Notes: generated by a model not told the origin, from the letters alone. Shown: positions 1-7,053, counted from the first letter of the stretch. The stretch is DNA of 10,329 bases from Dysgonamonadaceae bacterium (GCA_031260235.1 JAIRKG010000081.1:1-10329), one strand, 5' to 3'. Translations and numbers: made by a program.

Positions 1-570
1 TCCGAAGGTAATCCGGTGCGTACCAACTTTGCAACTGCCGCAGAAGGTGGGCTCGGCGACTATGTGGCTGCGCCTGATTTCGCCAACTTGCTGAACGATT
101 CGCTCGTTGGGGGTAAAAGATCAATCTACATAGCACGCGAGAACTCAATAGATGCGTGGTTGATAAGAATATACAACAAATCAGACCGCTCTTCCTCCGT
201 ATTTTTATTCCGCCTTGCCGAGCAATATCTGATTCGCGCTGAGGCTCGTTTGAAAAAGACGGCGCCGGATATTCAGGGAGCAGTCAGTGATATTAACGTG
301 ATAAAAGAACGTGCAAATGTGGAAACGCTTGACCCAAGCGACAGCTGGAGTATAGATGACTTGCTGTTGGTTGTTGAAACCGAAAACCGGCTGGAGTTTG
401 CTTTTGAAGGACACCGCTATCCTGACATTATCCGCACCGGACGGGCAGGAGATGTGTTTGGCGAACTGAACCCCGCGTATAAAGATCCGCGCTATTGGGT
501 TGTTCCCATCCCGACGAGCGAGCTGAAAAATGATCCTGACCTCGAACAAAACGGCGATGGTGTTTACTAA
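1..570 (+). CDS. SusD/RagB family outer-membrane nutrient-binding lipoprotein, C-terminal part
   Basis: The reading frame is open from base 1 and ends at TAA (568-570), so only the last 189 codons are present; the lipoprotein signal and most of the fold lie upstream. SusD proteins sit on the outer-membrane surface and cap a SusC-type TonB-dependent transporter. Two stretches are typical of the family's C-terminal half: RLAEQYLIRAEA (211-246), a TPR-like helix of the SusD fold, and ENRLEFAFEGHRYPDIIR (from 382), the nearly invariant ENR.EFafEG.R..D..R block. The protein ends with VPIPTSEL...PDLEQN, the usual P-I-P..E......QN tail, so the C-terminus is complete. A peptidase gene starts 21 bases downstream, which suggests that the ligand is a peptide or protein rather than a glycan; that is inference from context. 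A susC-like gene would be expected just upstream of the window. Confidence 0.93.
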   Translation, partial: SEGNPVRTNFATAAEGGLGDYVAAPDFANLLNDSLVGGKRSIYIARENSIDAWLIRIYNKSDRSSSVFLFRLAEQYLIRAEARLKKTAPDIQGAVSDINVIKERANVETLDPSDSWSIDDLLLVVETENRLEFAFEGHRYPDIIRTGRAGDVFGELNPAYKDPRYWVVPIPTSELKNDPDLEQNGDGVY

Positions 571-591
571 AATAGTTAAGAACTAAGAATT

Positions 592-1452
592 ATGAAAAAG
601 TTTTTTTTACTGTTTATCCTATTGTTTTCGAGAGTTTATGTTGGCGCACAAACTCCCATTGCAATAGATTCCGCCTTGACCACGCGCCATGGGCCCGAAA
701 AAGGTTCGCTCGTTATTATTGGCGGCGGCGAGATTGGCGATGAAATATGGGAAAAATGTATCGCGCTTGCCGGTGGGAAAGACAGTGCATTTTTTGTGAT
801 AGTAACCAACGCTACGCCGGAAGACGCTTCGCAATATGTAACCGGTTTCATCGCCGGCTTTGAAAAAAGGCTTGACAAAAAGCGTGTCGGCGTTCTCAAC
901 CTGAAAACCATTCGCGAAGCCAACGACGAAAAGAATCTCCAAGAACTGAAAAAAGCCACAGGGGTCTTTTTTATCGGCGGCCGCCAGTGGCGAATTTCCG
1001 AAGTTTACCTCAACACGCTGGCTCACGTCGAATTTCAGAACGTATTGGCACGTGGCGGAGTGATTGCAGGAACATCTGCCGGAGCAAGTATTCAAGGTTC
1101 GTTTCTTTGGCGCGGCGATACGAAAAGCCACCAAATTTTAATCGGCGACCATGTGCAAGGACTTGGCTTTTTGCGCAATTCGGCTATTGATCAGCATATA
1201 CTTGTTCGCAACCGTCAAGCTCACCTTTCGGAGTTTGTCAAAATTGCGCCGCATTTTATAGGCATAGGCATTGACGAATCGACAGCCGTTGTTGTAACGC
1301 GCGACAATGTGGAAGTTATCGGCAAATCTTACGCTGCTATCCACGATGCAAATTCACTCCCTTTTTTCTTTCTGAAACAGGGACAAAAATATGATTTAAA
1401 AGAACGCAAAATTATTTTACGGGAACAACTAATTAAAATACAAAACAAATGA
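592..1452 (+). CDS. Secreted cyanophycinase-like serine peptidase (family S51)
   Basis: The product is 286 aa. It starts with a signal peptide (K2-K3, hydrophobic 4-18, likely cleavage near VGA-Q20) and has no lipobox, so it is probably periplasmic or secreted. The core matches the cyanophycinase branch of peptidase S51: SLVIIGGGEIGD (39-50), FFIGGRQWR (126-134), nucleophile elbow GTSAGAS with Ser162, and IDQHILVRNR (199-208) with the candidate catalytic His202 and the conserved Asp200, Gln201, Arg206 and Arg208, then GIGIDES (224-230). Cyanophycinase cuts the beta-Asp-Arg polymer cyanophycin into dipeptides; whether this copy does so is unproven. Two positions differ from the pattern I know: GGDQ reads GGRQ, and the third Arg of the DQH-x3-R-x-R-x2-R series is His211. 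I could not place the catalytic Glu. The start is preceded by an AT-rich leader without a clear Shine-Dalgarno sequence. The stop overlaps the next start (ATGA, 1449-1452), suggesting translational coupling. Confidence 0.88.
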   Translation: MKKFFLLFILLFSRVYVGAQTPIAIDSALTTRHGPEKGSLVIIGGGEIGDEIWEKCIALAGGKDSAFFVIVTNATPEDASQYVTGFIAGFEKRLDKKRVGVLNLKTIREANDEKNLQELKKATGVFFIGGRQWRISEVYLNTLAHVEFQNVLARGGVIAGTSAGASIQGSFLWRGDTKSHQILIGDHVQGLGFLRNSAIDQHILVRNRQAHLSEFVKIAPHFIGIGIDESTAVVVTRDNVEVIGKSYAAIHDANSLPFFFLKQGQKYDLKERKIILREQLIKIQNK

Positions 1453-4289
1453 AACAAACATTTCTTAAACAGCTCATGCAGGTATTCCTGCCAACGCTCT
1501 TTCTCGCCACAGGAAGCGCATTACACGCAGCCGGAACTATTCCTGAACCGAAATTCGGTCAATACACAGTCGGCGACGACTATTTTCTTGCCAATTATAC
1601 CCAACTTATCGAGTATTGGGATAAACTTGCCGCAGTATCCGACAGGATAAAAATCGTTGAAATTGGGAAAACTCAGGAAGGACGCAGCTTGAAAATAGCT
1701 ATTATTACTTCCCACGAAAATCACAAAAACCTGAAACGCTATCAGGAAATTTCCGTACGCCTTGCCAAAGCGGAAGGTCTGACCGACGAACAGGCGCATG
1801 AACTTGCTACCGAAGGAAAAGCAGTTGTCTGGATCGACGGCGGACTTCATGCTACCGAATCGGTGAACGCTCAGGCGCTTTTCCTCGAAGCATACGACCT
1901 TGTTAGTAATGACGACCCGGAAACGCTGCGTATTCTCGAAAACGTTATTCTGCTATTAGTTCCGGCAAACCCCGACGGGATGGATTTGGTGTCGGACTGG
2001 TACATGAAAGAGAGCGACCCCCACAAACGCAATATGGCAATTCCTCGCCTGTACCAAAAATATGCAGGGCATGACAACAACAGGGATTCATACATTGCCA
2101 ACCTGCGCGAAACGGAAGTCATCAACCGGCAAATGTATATTGAATGGATTCCTCAAATCATGTGGAATCAACACCAGTCGGGACCTGCCGGTACGGTGCT
2201 GTTCATGGCGCCTTTCCGCGATCCGTTTAACTATAATCACGATCCGCTGGTTTTCATGGGGATCGATTTGGTCGGTACCGCCGTCCACAATCGTTTTCTT
2301 GCCGAAGGAAAAGCGGGAGCAGTGTTGCGCAATGCGGCTTCTTATTCTACATGGTTCAACGGCGGCGACCGGACCACCGTAGGGTTTCATAACCAGATAG
2401 GCCTCCTGTCGGAAATCATCGGCAATCCTACGCCCTCCAACATTCCATTGCTCCCGTCGCAATTGCTTGCCGGAGGCGATCGGCCTTTCCCAATCGGGCC
2501 TCGGCAGGAATGGCATATCCGTCAAAGTCTGGATTATATTCTCAGCGGTCAGCGTGCAATTCTGGATATTGCGGCAAAACTGCGCGAAGATTTTCTGTAC
2601 CGTATTTACCAAATGGGGAAAAACTCCATTGAGCGCGGCAGTCAAGATTACTGGACACTAACACCCAAACGGATAGCCGAATTGGAAGCAAACCATGCAA
2701 AATATCGGGAAGAACAGCGCAAAATCAATCGGGATAGCGATCCGTCCTTCAATGAACGGACAAGCGGCAACAGCAGCATTGCCGCCGACTATTTCAGTCG
2801 CGGCATACCGTATGAATTTTGGGAAAAACTGCATACGCCCGAAACCCGCGACCCGCGTGGATACATCATTCCGTCTAATCAACCGGATTTTCTAACTGCC
2901 GTTAAGTTTGTCAACGCGCTGCTCAAAACCGGCGTTGACGTGCATCGCGCTACCGGCAACTTCACAGTTGCCGGAAAATCGTATCCCGCAGGTTCTTATG
3001 TAGTCAAGGCAGCGCAGGCTTTCCGTCCGCACCTCCGTGATATGTTTGAGCCGCAAGACCACCCGAATGACTTTCAATATCCGGGCGGGCCTCCTAAACC
3101 GCCTTACGACGTTGCCGGATATACGCTGGCATTTCAAATGGGCGTGAAGTTCGACCGTATTTTAGACGGCTTTGACGGACCCTTTGAAAAAGTGTCAGGG
3201 TTGCTCAAACCTCCGGCAGGCAAAATTGCCGGAGCATCTCAGGCTACCGGTTACCTGCTTAGCCATCGGGTCAACGATTTTTTTGTTGCCACAACGCGCC
3301 TGCTGAAATCCGGAGAAGAAATTTACTGGCTGGCAGCGCCGTTTACGGCAAATGGCAAAACGTGGCCGGAAGGCAGCATCTACATACCGGCAAAATCTTC
3401 CACCGGCGCCATTCTTCAAGATTTGGCAAACGAAGTAGGGTTGAACTTTGACGCAATTTCTGCCAAGCCCAAGGGGGATGCTTTGAAGCTTCGCTCCGTT
3501 CGTGTGGGGCTGTGGGATCGCTATGGCGGCTCAATGGATTCCGGATGGATACGCTGGCTGTTTGAGCAATCTTTCCCTTTCCCATTTGATCTCGTTTATG
3601 CTCCCGAATTAGACGCCGGAGATTTGAAAAAGAAATACGATGTGCTGATTTTCCCAGACGGGGCTATCCCGCAAATCGGCGGTCGTGGTGGTCGCAACGC
3701 TTTCCGCGTAAACCGCGACAGCGTACCCGATGAATATAAAAACAGGATAGGAGATATTACGGCGGACAAAACTATCCCACAACTGCGCAAGTTTGCCGAA
3801 GAAGGAGGCGTTTTGATTGCTATCGGAAGTTCTACGGAGCTGGCATACCATTTTGATTTGCCGATTACAGACGCTTTATCGGAAATTGCGCCGGACGGCA
3901 GCAGAAAGAAATTTTCTTCCGACAAGTTTTATATTCCCGGATCGGTACTGCAAGTCAGGGTGGATACCACAACCCCCATTGCATACGGCGTTACGGAAGA
4001 TATTGATATTTTGTACCGGAATAAACCTGTATTCCGTCTGCTGCCCGATGCGCATCTGAAAGGCGTAAACGTCGTTGCGTGGTTTTCCGGCACAGACCCG
4101 CTACGTAGCGGTTGGGCATGGGGACAGCACTATCTTTATGGCGGCGCAGCAATTGTAGAAGCTGCAGTGGGTAAAGGGAAAGTTTTCCTTTTTGGTCCTG
4201 AAATTACGTTTCGGGCGCAACCGCACGGCACATTCAAATTCTTGTTTAACAGTATCTATTATGCGGGGGCAAAGGAAGTGAAGTTATAA
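1449..4289 (+). CDS. Secreted M14-family zinc carboxypeptidase-like protein with C-terminal GATase1-like region
   Basis: The product is 946 aa, with an N-terminal signal peptide (hydrophobic about 11-27, likely cleavage near ALHA-A). The M14 zinc peptidase domain spans roughly 45-380. His134 and Glu137 form the HxxE zinc motif (GGLHATES) and His242 (WNQHQSG) is the third zinc ligand. Arg194 and Asn211-Arg212 lie where carboxypeptidase A has its substrate-carboxylate residues, and Glu322 (LLSEIIG) is the probable general base. All key residues are kept, so activity is expected. A middle region of unknown fold follows. Residues about 683-940 (VRVGLWDRYGGSMD, YDVLIFPDG, VLIAIGSST, GKVFLFGPE) look like a class-I glutamine-amidotransferase/DJ-1-like fold without an obvious nucleophile Cys, so this part is probably non-catalytic. 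Many Bacteroidota M14 proteins of 800-950 aa share this layout. The gene overlaps the cyanophycinase-like gene by 4 bases, so both probably act on the same peptide substrate. Confidence 0.9.
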   Translation: MKQTFLKQLMQVFLPTLFLATGSALHAAGTIPEPKFGQYTVGDDYFLANYTQLIEYWDKLAAVSDRIKIVEIGKTQEGRSLKIAIITSHENHKNLKRYQEISVRLAKAEGLTDEQAHELATEGKAVVWIDGGLHATESVNAQALFLEAYDLVSNDDPETLRILENVILLLVPANPDGMDLVSDWYMKESDPHKRNMAIPRLYQKYAGHDNNRDSYIANLRETEVINRQMYIEWIPQIMWNQHQSGPAGTVLFMAPFRDPFNYNHDPLVFMGIDLVGTAVHNRFLAEGKAGAVLRNAASYSTWFNGGDRTTVGFHNQIGLLSEIIGNPTPSNIPLLPSQLLAGGDRPFPIGPRQEWHIRQSLDYILSGQRAILDIAAKLREDFLYRIYQMGKNSIERGSQDYWTLTPKRIAELEANHAKYREEQRKINRDSDPSFNERTSGNSSIAADYFSRGIPYEFWEKLHTPETRDPRGYIIPSNQPDFLTAVKFVNALLKTGVDVHRATGNFTVAGKSYPAGSYVVKAAQAFRPHLRDMFEPQDHPNDFQYPGGPPKPPYDVAGYTLAFQMGVKFDRILDGFDGPFEKVSGLLKPPAGKIAGASQATGYLLSHRVNDFFVATTRLLKSGEEIYWLAAPFTANGKTWPEGSIYIPAKSSTGAILQDLANEVGLNFDAISAKPKGDALKLRSVRVGLWDRYGGSMDSGWIRWLFEQSFPFPFDLVYAPELDAGDLKKKYDVLIFPDGAIPQIGGRGGRNAFRVNRDSVPDEYKNRIGDITADKTIPQLRKFAEEGGVLIAIGSSTELAYHFDLPITDALSEIAPDGSRKKFSSDKFYIPGSVLQVRVDTTTPIAYGVTEDIDILYRNKPVFRLLPDAHLKGVNVVAWFSGTDPLRSGWAWGQHYLYGGAAIVEAAVGKGKVFLFGPEITFRAQPHGTFKFLFNSIYYAGAKEVKL

Positions 4290-4292
4290 AGG

Positions 4293-4330
4293 ACGAATAA
4301 TAAAAGCAGCATGAAACAATTATTATTCGT
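4293..4330. repeat. 11-bp perfect inverted repeat just after the peptidase operon
   Basis: The arms 4293-4303 (ACGAATAATAA) and 4320-4330 (TTATTATTCGT) are perfect reverse complements around a 16-base loop. The repeat begins 4 bases after the M14 stop codon, so it could be a hairpin that ends or stabilises the operon transcript. It is AT-rich and has no clean T tract behind it, so calling it a terminator is tentative. The loop contains the ATG (4311) of the small broken signal-peptide frame described next. Confidence 0.6.
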
Positions 4331-4372
4331 ATTATCGGTTATTATGGCATCATGACCTTAAAGGGTCAGGCA
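4311..4372 (+). pseudogene. Broken 5' end of an exported-protein gene (signal peptide split by a frameshift)
   Basis: ATG at 4311 encodes MKQLLFVLSVIMAS and stops at TGA (4353-4355). An ATG in the -1 frame at 4352 continues MTLKGQA and runs to TAG at 4460-4462. Joined, the two pieces read like a complete Bacteroidota signal peptide: positive start, long hydrophobic core, then a polar stretch ending in GQA. No mature protein follows, because the second frame goes directly into the 23-bp tandem repeats. The simplest reading is the remnant of a secreted-protein gene that lost its body and picked up a single-base frameshift. The position right after the secreted peptidases would fit a lost member of that operon. 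A short peptide made by reinitiation at the ATGA overlap cannot be excluded. Confidence 0.45.
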
Positions 4373-4380
4373 TCACGCCC

Positions 4381-4458
4381 CGAAGCGGGCGAACGCCTCG
4401 CCTCGAAGCAGGCGAACATCTCGCCTCAAAGCAGGCGAACGCCTCGCCACGAAGCAGG
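4381..4458. repeat. 23-bp tandem repeat, about 3.4 copies
   Basis: The units are 4381-4403, 4404-4426 and 4427-4449, with a partial fourth at 4450-4458. The consensus is CGAAGC(A/G)GGCGAAC followed by (G/A)(C/T)CTCGCC(T/A). Copies differ at only one to three positions. Each unit contains GGCGA...TCGCC, able to form a 5-bp stem. Directly upstream are two more small potential hairpins: TGACC/GGTCA (4353-4357/4364-4368) and CGCCC/GGGCG (4376-4380/4387-4391), the latter with the repeat's own CGAAGC as its loop. Copies are adjacent with no spacers, so this is not a CRISPR array. A 23-base unit shifts frame at each copy, so it is unlikely to be selected as coding sequence. It lies 32 bases upstream of the threonine synthase start. 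Confidence 0.85.
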
Positions 4459-4490
4459 GTAGACATAAATGATAATTAGCAAATAGATAA

Positions 4491-5678
4491 ATGTCGAAAA
4501 CAACAAACAGTTTATTCACGCATCTCCAATGTGTAGAATGTGGTAAAATACACGATCCGCATCTCGCGCAAACCGTTTGTACGGAGAGTTCATGCCTGTC
4601 GATCCTCTCCGCGCAATATAACTTTAAGGGAGATACGCCAACAAAGGAAGAACTGAAAAACAGACCCGCAAGCCTTTGGCGTTATAAAGAGTTTTTGCCT
4701 GTATATGACGAACAGAATATTATTAGTTTGGGCGAAGGTTTTACTCCTATCCTGCCTTTACTGAATCCGGATCAATATACCGAAAGGAAACGTGTTTTGC
4801 TCAAAGACGAGTCAAACAACCCGACAGGATCATTCAAAGCCCGCGGATTGAGCGTTGCCATATCCAAAGCAAAAGAATTAGGCATAACCTCGTTTTCCAT
4901 ACCTACTGCGGGCAATGCCGGCGGCGCTCTGGCAGCCTACGCCGCCCGCGCCGGACTGAAAGCGCATATTTTCATGCCCAAACTTACGCCTTCGGCATTC
5001 AAAACGGAAGCCCGACTGTTTGGCGCGGAAGTAACCGAAATTGACGGAAACATCAGCGATTGCGGAAAGATTGCCCATGCGGTAGCGGAGAAAAACGGAT
5101 ACTTTGACGTTTCCACGCTGAAAGAGCCATACCGCCTCGAAGGAAAAAAGACAATGGGCTACGAAATTGCGGAGCAACTCGAATGGCTCTTGCCGGACGT
5201 TATTCTGTATCCCACCGGCGGCGGCACAGGAATTATCGGCATCTGGAAAGCCTTTGAAGAATTGGAACAACTTGGCTGGATCGACGGCAAACGTCCCCGC
5301 ATGGTTGCCGTCCAGAGCGACAGCTGCAACGGCATCTATACGGCGTTTCACCGAAATGCGCCGCGCTCCGAATACAAAGACAGCGGCTTTACGGTTGCCA
5401 ACGGTTTAAGAGTTCCCAAACCTTATGCCGACAGGTCTATATTGAAAGTGTTGAGGGAAAGCGCCGGATATGCGGTGAGCATTAGCGATGCGGATATTCT
5501 GGCGGCGCTCAAAGAACTGGCGGCGCACGAGGGGCTGTTTATCGCTCCCGAAGGCGCTGCGCTTTGGCACGCTTTCAAGACACTCAGCCGGTCGGGATGG
5601 ATTAAAAACGGCGAAACGACACTACTGCTGAACACCGGCAGCGGCTACAAGTATTTGGATAATCTTACGGACGTATGA
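4491..5678 (+). CDS. thrC: Threonine synthase (PLP-dependent, fold type II)
   Basis: The 395-aa product belongs to the tryptophan-synthase-beta-like PLP enzymes and most resembles the shorter threonine synthases of about 350-420 aa, which convert O-phosphohomoserine to threonine in the cytoplasm. GEGFTP (81-86) is the substrate-loop motif; DESNNPTGSFKARG carries the PLP lysine Lys116; TAGNAGGA (139-146) supplies the Asn142 that contacts PLP; TGGGTG (242-247) binds the cofactor phosphate. Cys14, Cys17, Cys30 and Cys35 (CxxC...CxxxxC) resemble the zinc-ribbon-like N-terminus of some threonine synthases. The start is fixed: the codon just before ATG is an in-frame TAA. No strong Shine-Dalgarno sequence is visible. 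The stop overlaps the next gene (ATGA, 5675-5678). A related PLP lyase with another phosphorylated or amino-acid substrate is the main alternative, since substrate choice cannot be read with certainty. Confidence 0.87.
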   Translation: MSKTTNSLFTHLQCVECGKIHDPHLAQTVCTESSCLSILSAQYNFKGDTPTKEELKNRPASLWRYKEFLPVYDEQNIISLGEGFTPILPLLNPDQYTERKRVLLKDESNNPTGSFKARGLSVAISKAKELGITSFSIPTAGNAGGALAAYAARAGLKAHIFMPKLTPSAFKTEARLFGAEVTEIDGNISDCGKIAHAVAEKNGYFDVSTLKEPYRLEGKKTMGYEIAEQLEWLLPDVILYPTGGGTGIIGIWKAFEELEQLGWIDGKRPRMVAVQSDSCNGIYTAFHRNAPRSEYKDSGFTVANGLRVPKPYADRSILKVLRESAGYAVSISDADILAALKELAAHEGLFIAPEGAALWHAFKTLSRSGWIKNGETTLLLNTGSGYKYLDNLTDV

Positions 5679-6886
5679 AACTGCATTGGCAAATATTCAC
5701 GGCGTTGGTTCTCGGCGCAGGTTGCGGCATATTGTTCCCCGGAGCAGTTCCTGCTGTTTCTTGGATAGGCGTTTTGTTTATGAATGCTTTGAGCATGATA
5801 ATTGTGCCTGTTATCTTTTTTTCTATCGTTACCGCCATTGCAGGCTTTCGGGAAAAAGGAGAAAGCTTGAAAAAGCTGGGAATCCGGACGGTGATATATT
5901 ATGTCGTTACTATGCTTATCGCCATTCTCACCGGTTTGTCGCTGGTCAATCTTATCAAACCCGGCAGGAACGTACAAGTAGGTAATATTGCCGTTTTGCC
6001 CGACAATTTGACGGCGGCAACTTCTCTTCAAGACATTATAGTCGGGTTCATTCCGAAAAATATCTTTTATGCTTTCACGCAAAACAATACGCTCCCTGTT
6101 ATTTTGATTGCTTTTTTGATTGGATTAAATCTCTCGAAAATATCCGCCGAAGGCAGGCAGTCTTTGACTTCTCTTTTCAAAGGCGGGCTTGAACTTACCT
6201 TACGGATAATGAAGATAATTATCCGGCTTTCGCCTATCGGTATTTTTGCCATTGTTGCGGCGCCGTTCGGCGCGACAAACGATTTTAGGACATTAATTCA
6301 AACAATCCTGTTATATTTTCTGACGGTTGCGGGCGGATTGACTATTCATACATTCGTATGGCTACCCCTGTTGTTGCGGTTTGGTTATCGTGTAAAACCC
6401 GGACAACATTTGAAAAACATGTTGACACCCTTGCTTACGGCATTTTCAACGGCGTCGTCCGGAGCGACTTTACCGTTGACAATGTATGCAGTGGAACACA
6501 AAGACGGCGTTTCGGCTAAAATTACGAATTTTACCATCCCTTTGGGCGCGGCAATCAACATGGACGGAACGGCTTTGTTGGAATGTGTTGCCGTTATTTT
6601 CATTGCGCAGGCTTATGGCGTTGAACTTTCCGTTGTACAACAAATACTAATTGCTTTCACTTCGCTCCTCTGCGCTATCGGCGCTGCCGGTATTCCAATG
6701 GCTGCGCTCGTAATGATGACTTTAATACTGAATGTTTTAGAACTTCCCTTAGAAGGCATCGGGCTGGTTATTGGCGTAGATCGCATTTTAGACATGATGC
6801 GCACAGCGGTGAACGTTTACGGCGACACTTGCGTTGCTGTAATGGTTGCCAAATCAGAAGGAGAGAAGCTCGGCATAGACCGATAG
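5675..6886 (+). CDS. Dicarboxylate/amino acid:cation symporter (glutamate/aspartate type, DAACS family)
   Basis: This 403-aa inner-membrane protein has the hydrophobic pattern and length of the GltPh/GltP family. The HP1 loop reads SSGATLP (261-267; usual form SSSATLP), TM7 has NMDGT (295-299), and TM8 has D369...D373-M-M-R376-T377-x2-N380-x3-D384. These correspond to the GltPh residues for substrate and sodium binding, including the arginine (Arg397 in GltPh) that holds the side-chain carboxylate; its retention points to aspartate, glutamate or C4-dicarboxylates rather than neutral amino acids. The ATG overlaps the stop of the threonine synthase gene by 4 bases, so the two are probably co-translated. 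Aspartate imported here could feed the pathway that ends at threonine synthase. The stop is TAG at 6884-6886. Which cation is used and the exact substrate are inferred. Confidence 0.94.
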   Translation: MKLHWQIFTALVLGAGCGILFPGAVPAVSWIGVLFMNALSMIIVPVIFFSIVTAIAGFREKGESLKKLGIRTVIYYVVTMLIAILTGLSLVNLIKPGRNVQVGNIAVLPDNLTAATSLQDIIVGFIPKNIFYAFTQNNTLPVILIAFLIGLNLSKISAEGRQSLTSLFKGGLELTLRIMKIIIRLSPIGIFAIVAAPFGATNDFRTLIQTILLYFLTVAGGLTIHTFVWLPLLLRFGYRVKPGQHLKNMLTPLLTAFSTASSGATLPLTMYAVEHKDGVSAKITNFTIPLGAAINMDGTALLECVAVIFIAQAYGVELSVVQQILIAFTSLLCAIGAAGIPMAALVMMTLILNVLELPLEGIGLVIGVDRILDMMRTAVNVYGDTCVAVMVAKSEGEKLGIDR

Positions 6887-6919
6887 CGAGCCGCCCTCAC
6901 CCTCTCATTGCTCCCCGCC

Positions 6920-6965
6920 TCGTCATTGCAACTTCTGGATTGCTTCGCTTCGCTTGCAATGACGA
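6920..6965. repeat. Dispersed palindromic repeat, copy A (12-bp inverted repeat)
   Basis: The arms 6920-6931 and 6954-6965 (TCGTCATTGCAA / TTGCAATGACGA) are perfect reverse complements around 22 bases. The right part (6937-6964), read on the - strand, runs CGTCATTGCAAGCGAAGCGA and then AGCAATCC. The same framework (CGTCATTGC ... GCAATCC) recurs at 7098-7131, and a half copy, GGATTGCTTCG, is at 6978-6988. From memory, elements with this CGTCATTGCGAG...GCAATCC pattern are scattered between genes in many bacterial genomes; their function is not settled. Confidence 0.75.
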
Positions 6966-6994
6966 TGTTGTTTCTCCGGATTGCTTCGATTATT

Positions 6995-7053
6995 TCCCGT
7001 AGACGGGAGACGCTCCCTCCTGTAGAGGGTATACGCCATCTACCCTGAAAGGG
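6995..7053. repeat. Chain of three short hairpin-like palindromes
   Basis: Three compact inverted repeats follow each other: TCCCGT/ACGGGA (6995-7000/7003-7008), CCCTC/GAGGG (7015-7019/7025-7029) and CCCT/AGGG (7043-7046/7050-7053). Each alone is weak and could be chance, but their regular succession resembles the row of small hairpins at 4353-4449. They lie downstream of the symporter stop. I see no reading frame worth calling here. Confidence 0.4.

Noticed and set aside
2088..2645. 185-codon frame on the - strand
   Set aside because: It is antisense to the M14 domain and includes the complement of its catalytic region; no family features.
4381..4458. Tandem repeat as a possible CRISPR array
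   Set aside because: The units are adjacent with no unique spacers, are only 23 bp, and no cas genes are nearby.
4352..4462. 36-codon open frame over the tandem repeats as a real small gene
   Set aside because: Its composition is simply the 23-bp repeat read through changing frames; only the first seven codons look meaningful, as the end of a signal peptide.
4878..5351. 157-codon frame on the - strand
   Set aside because: It is a shadow of the threonine synthase gene with no domain signal.
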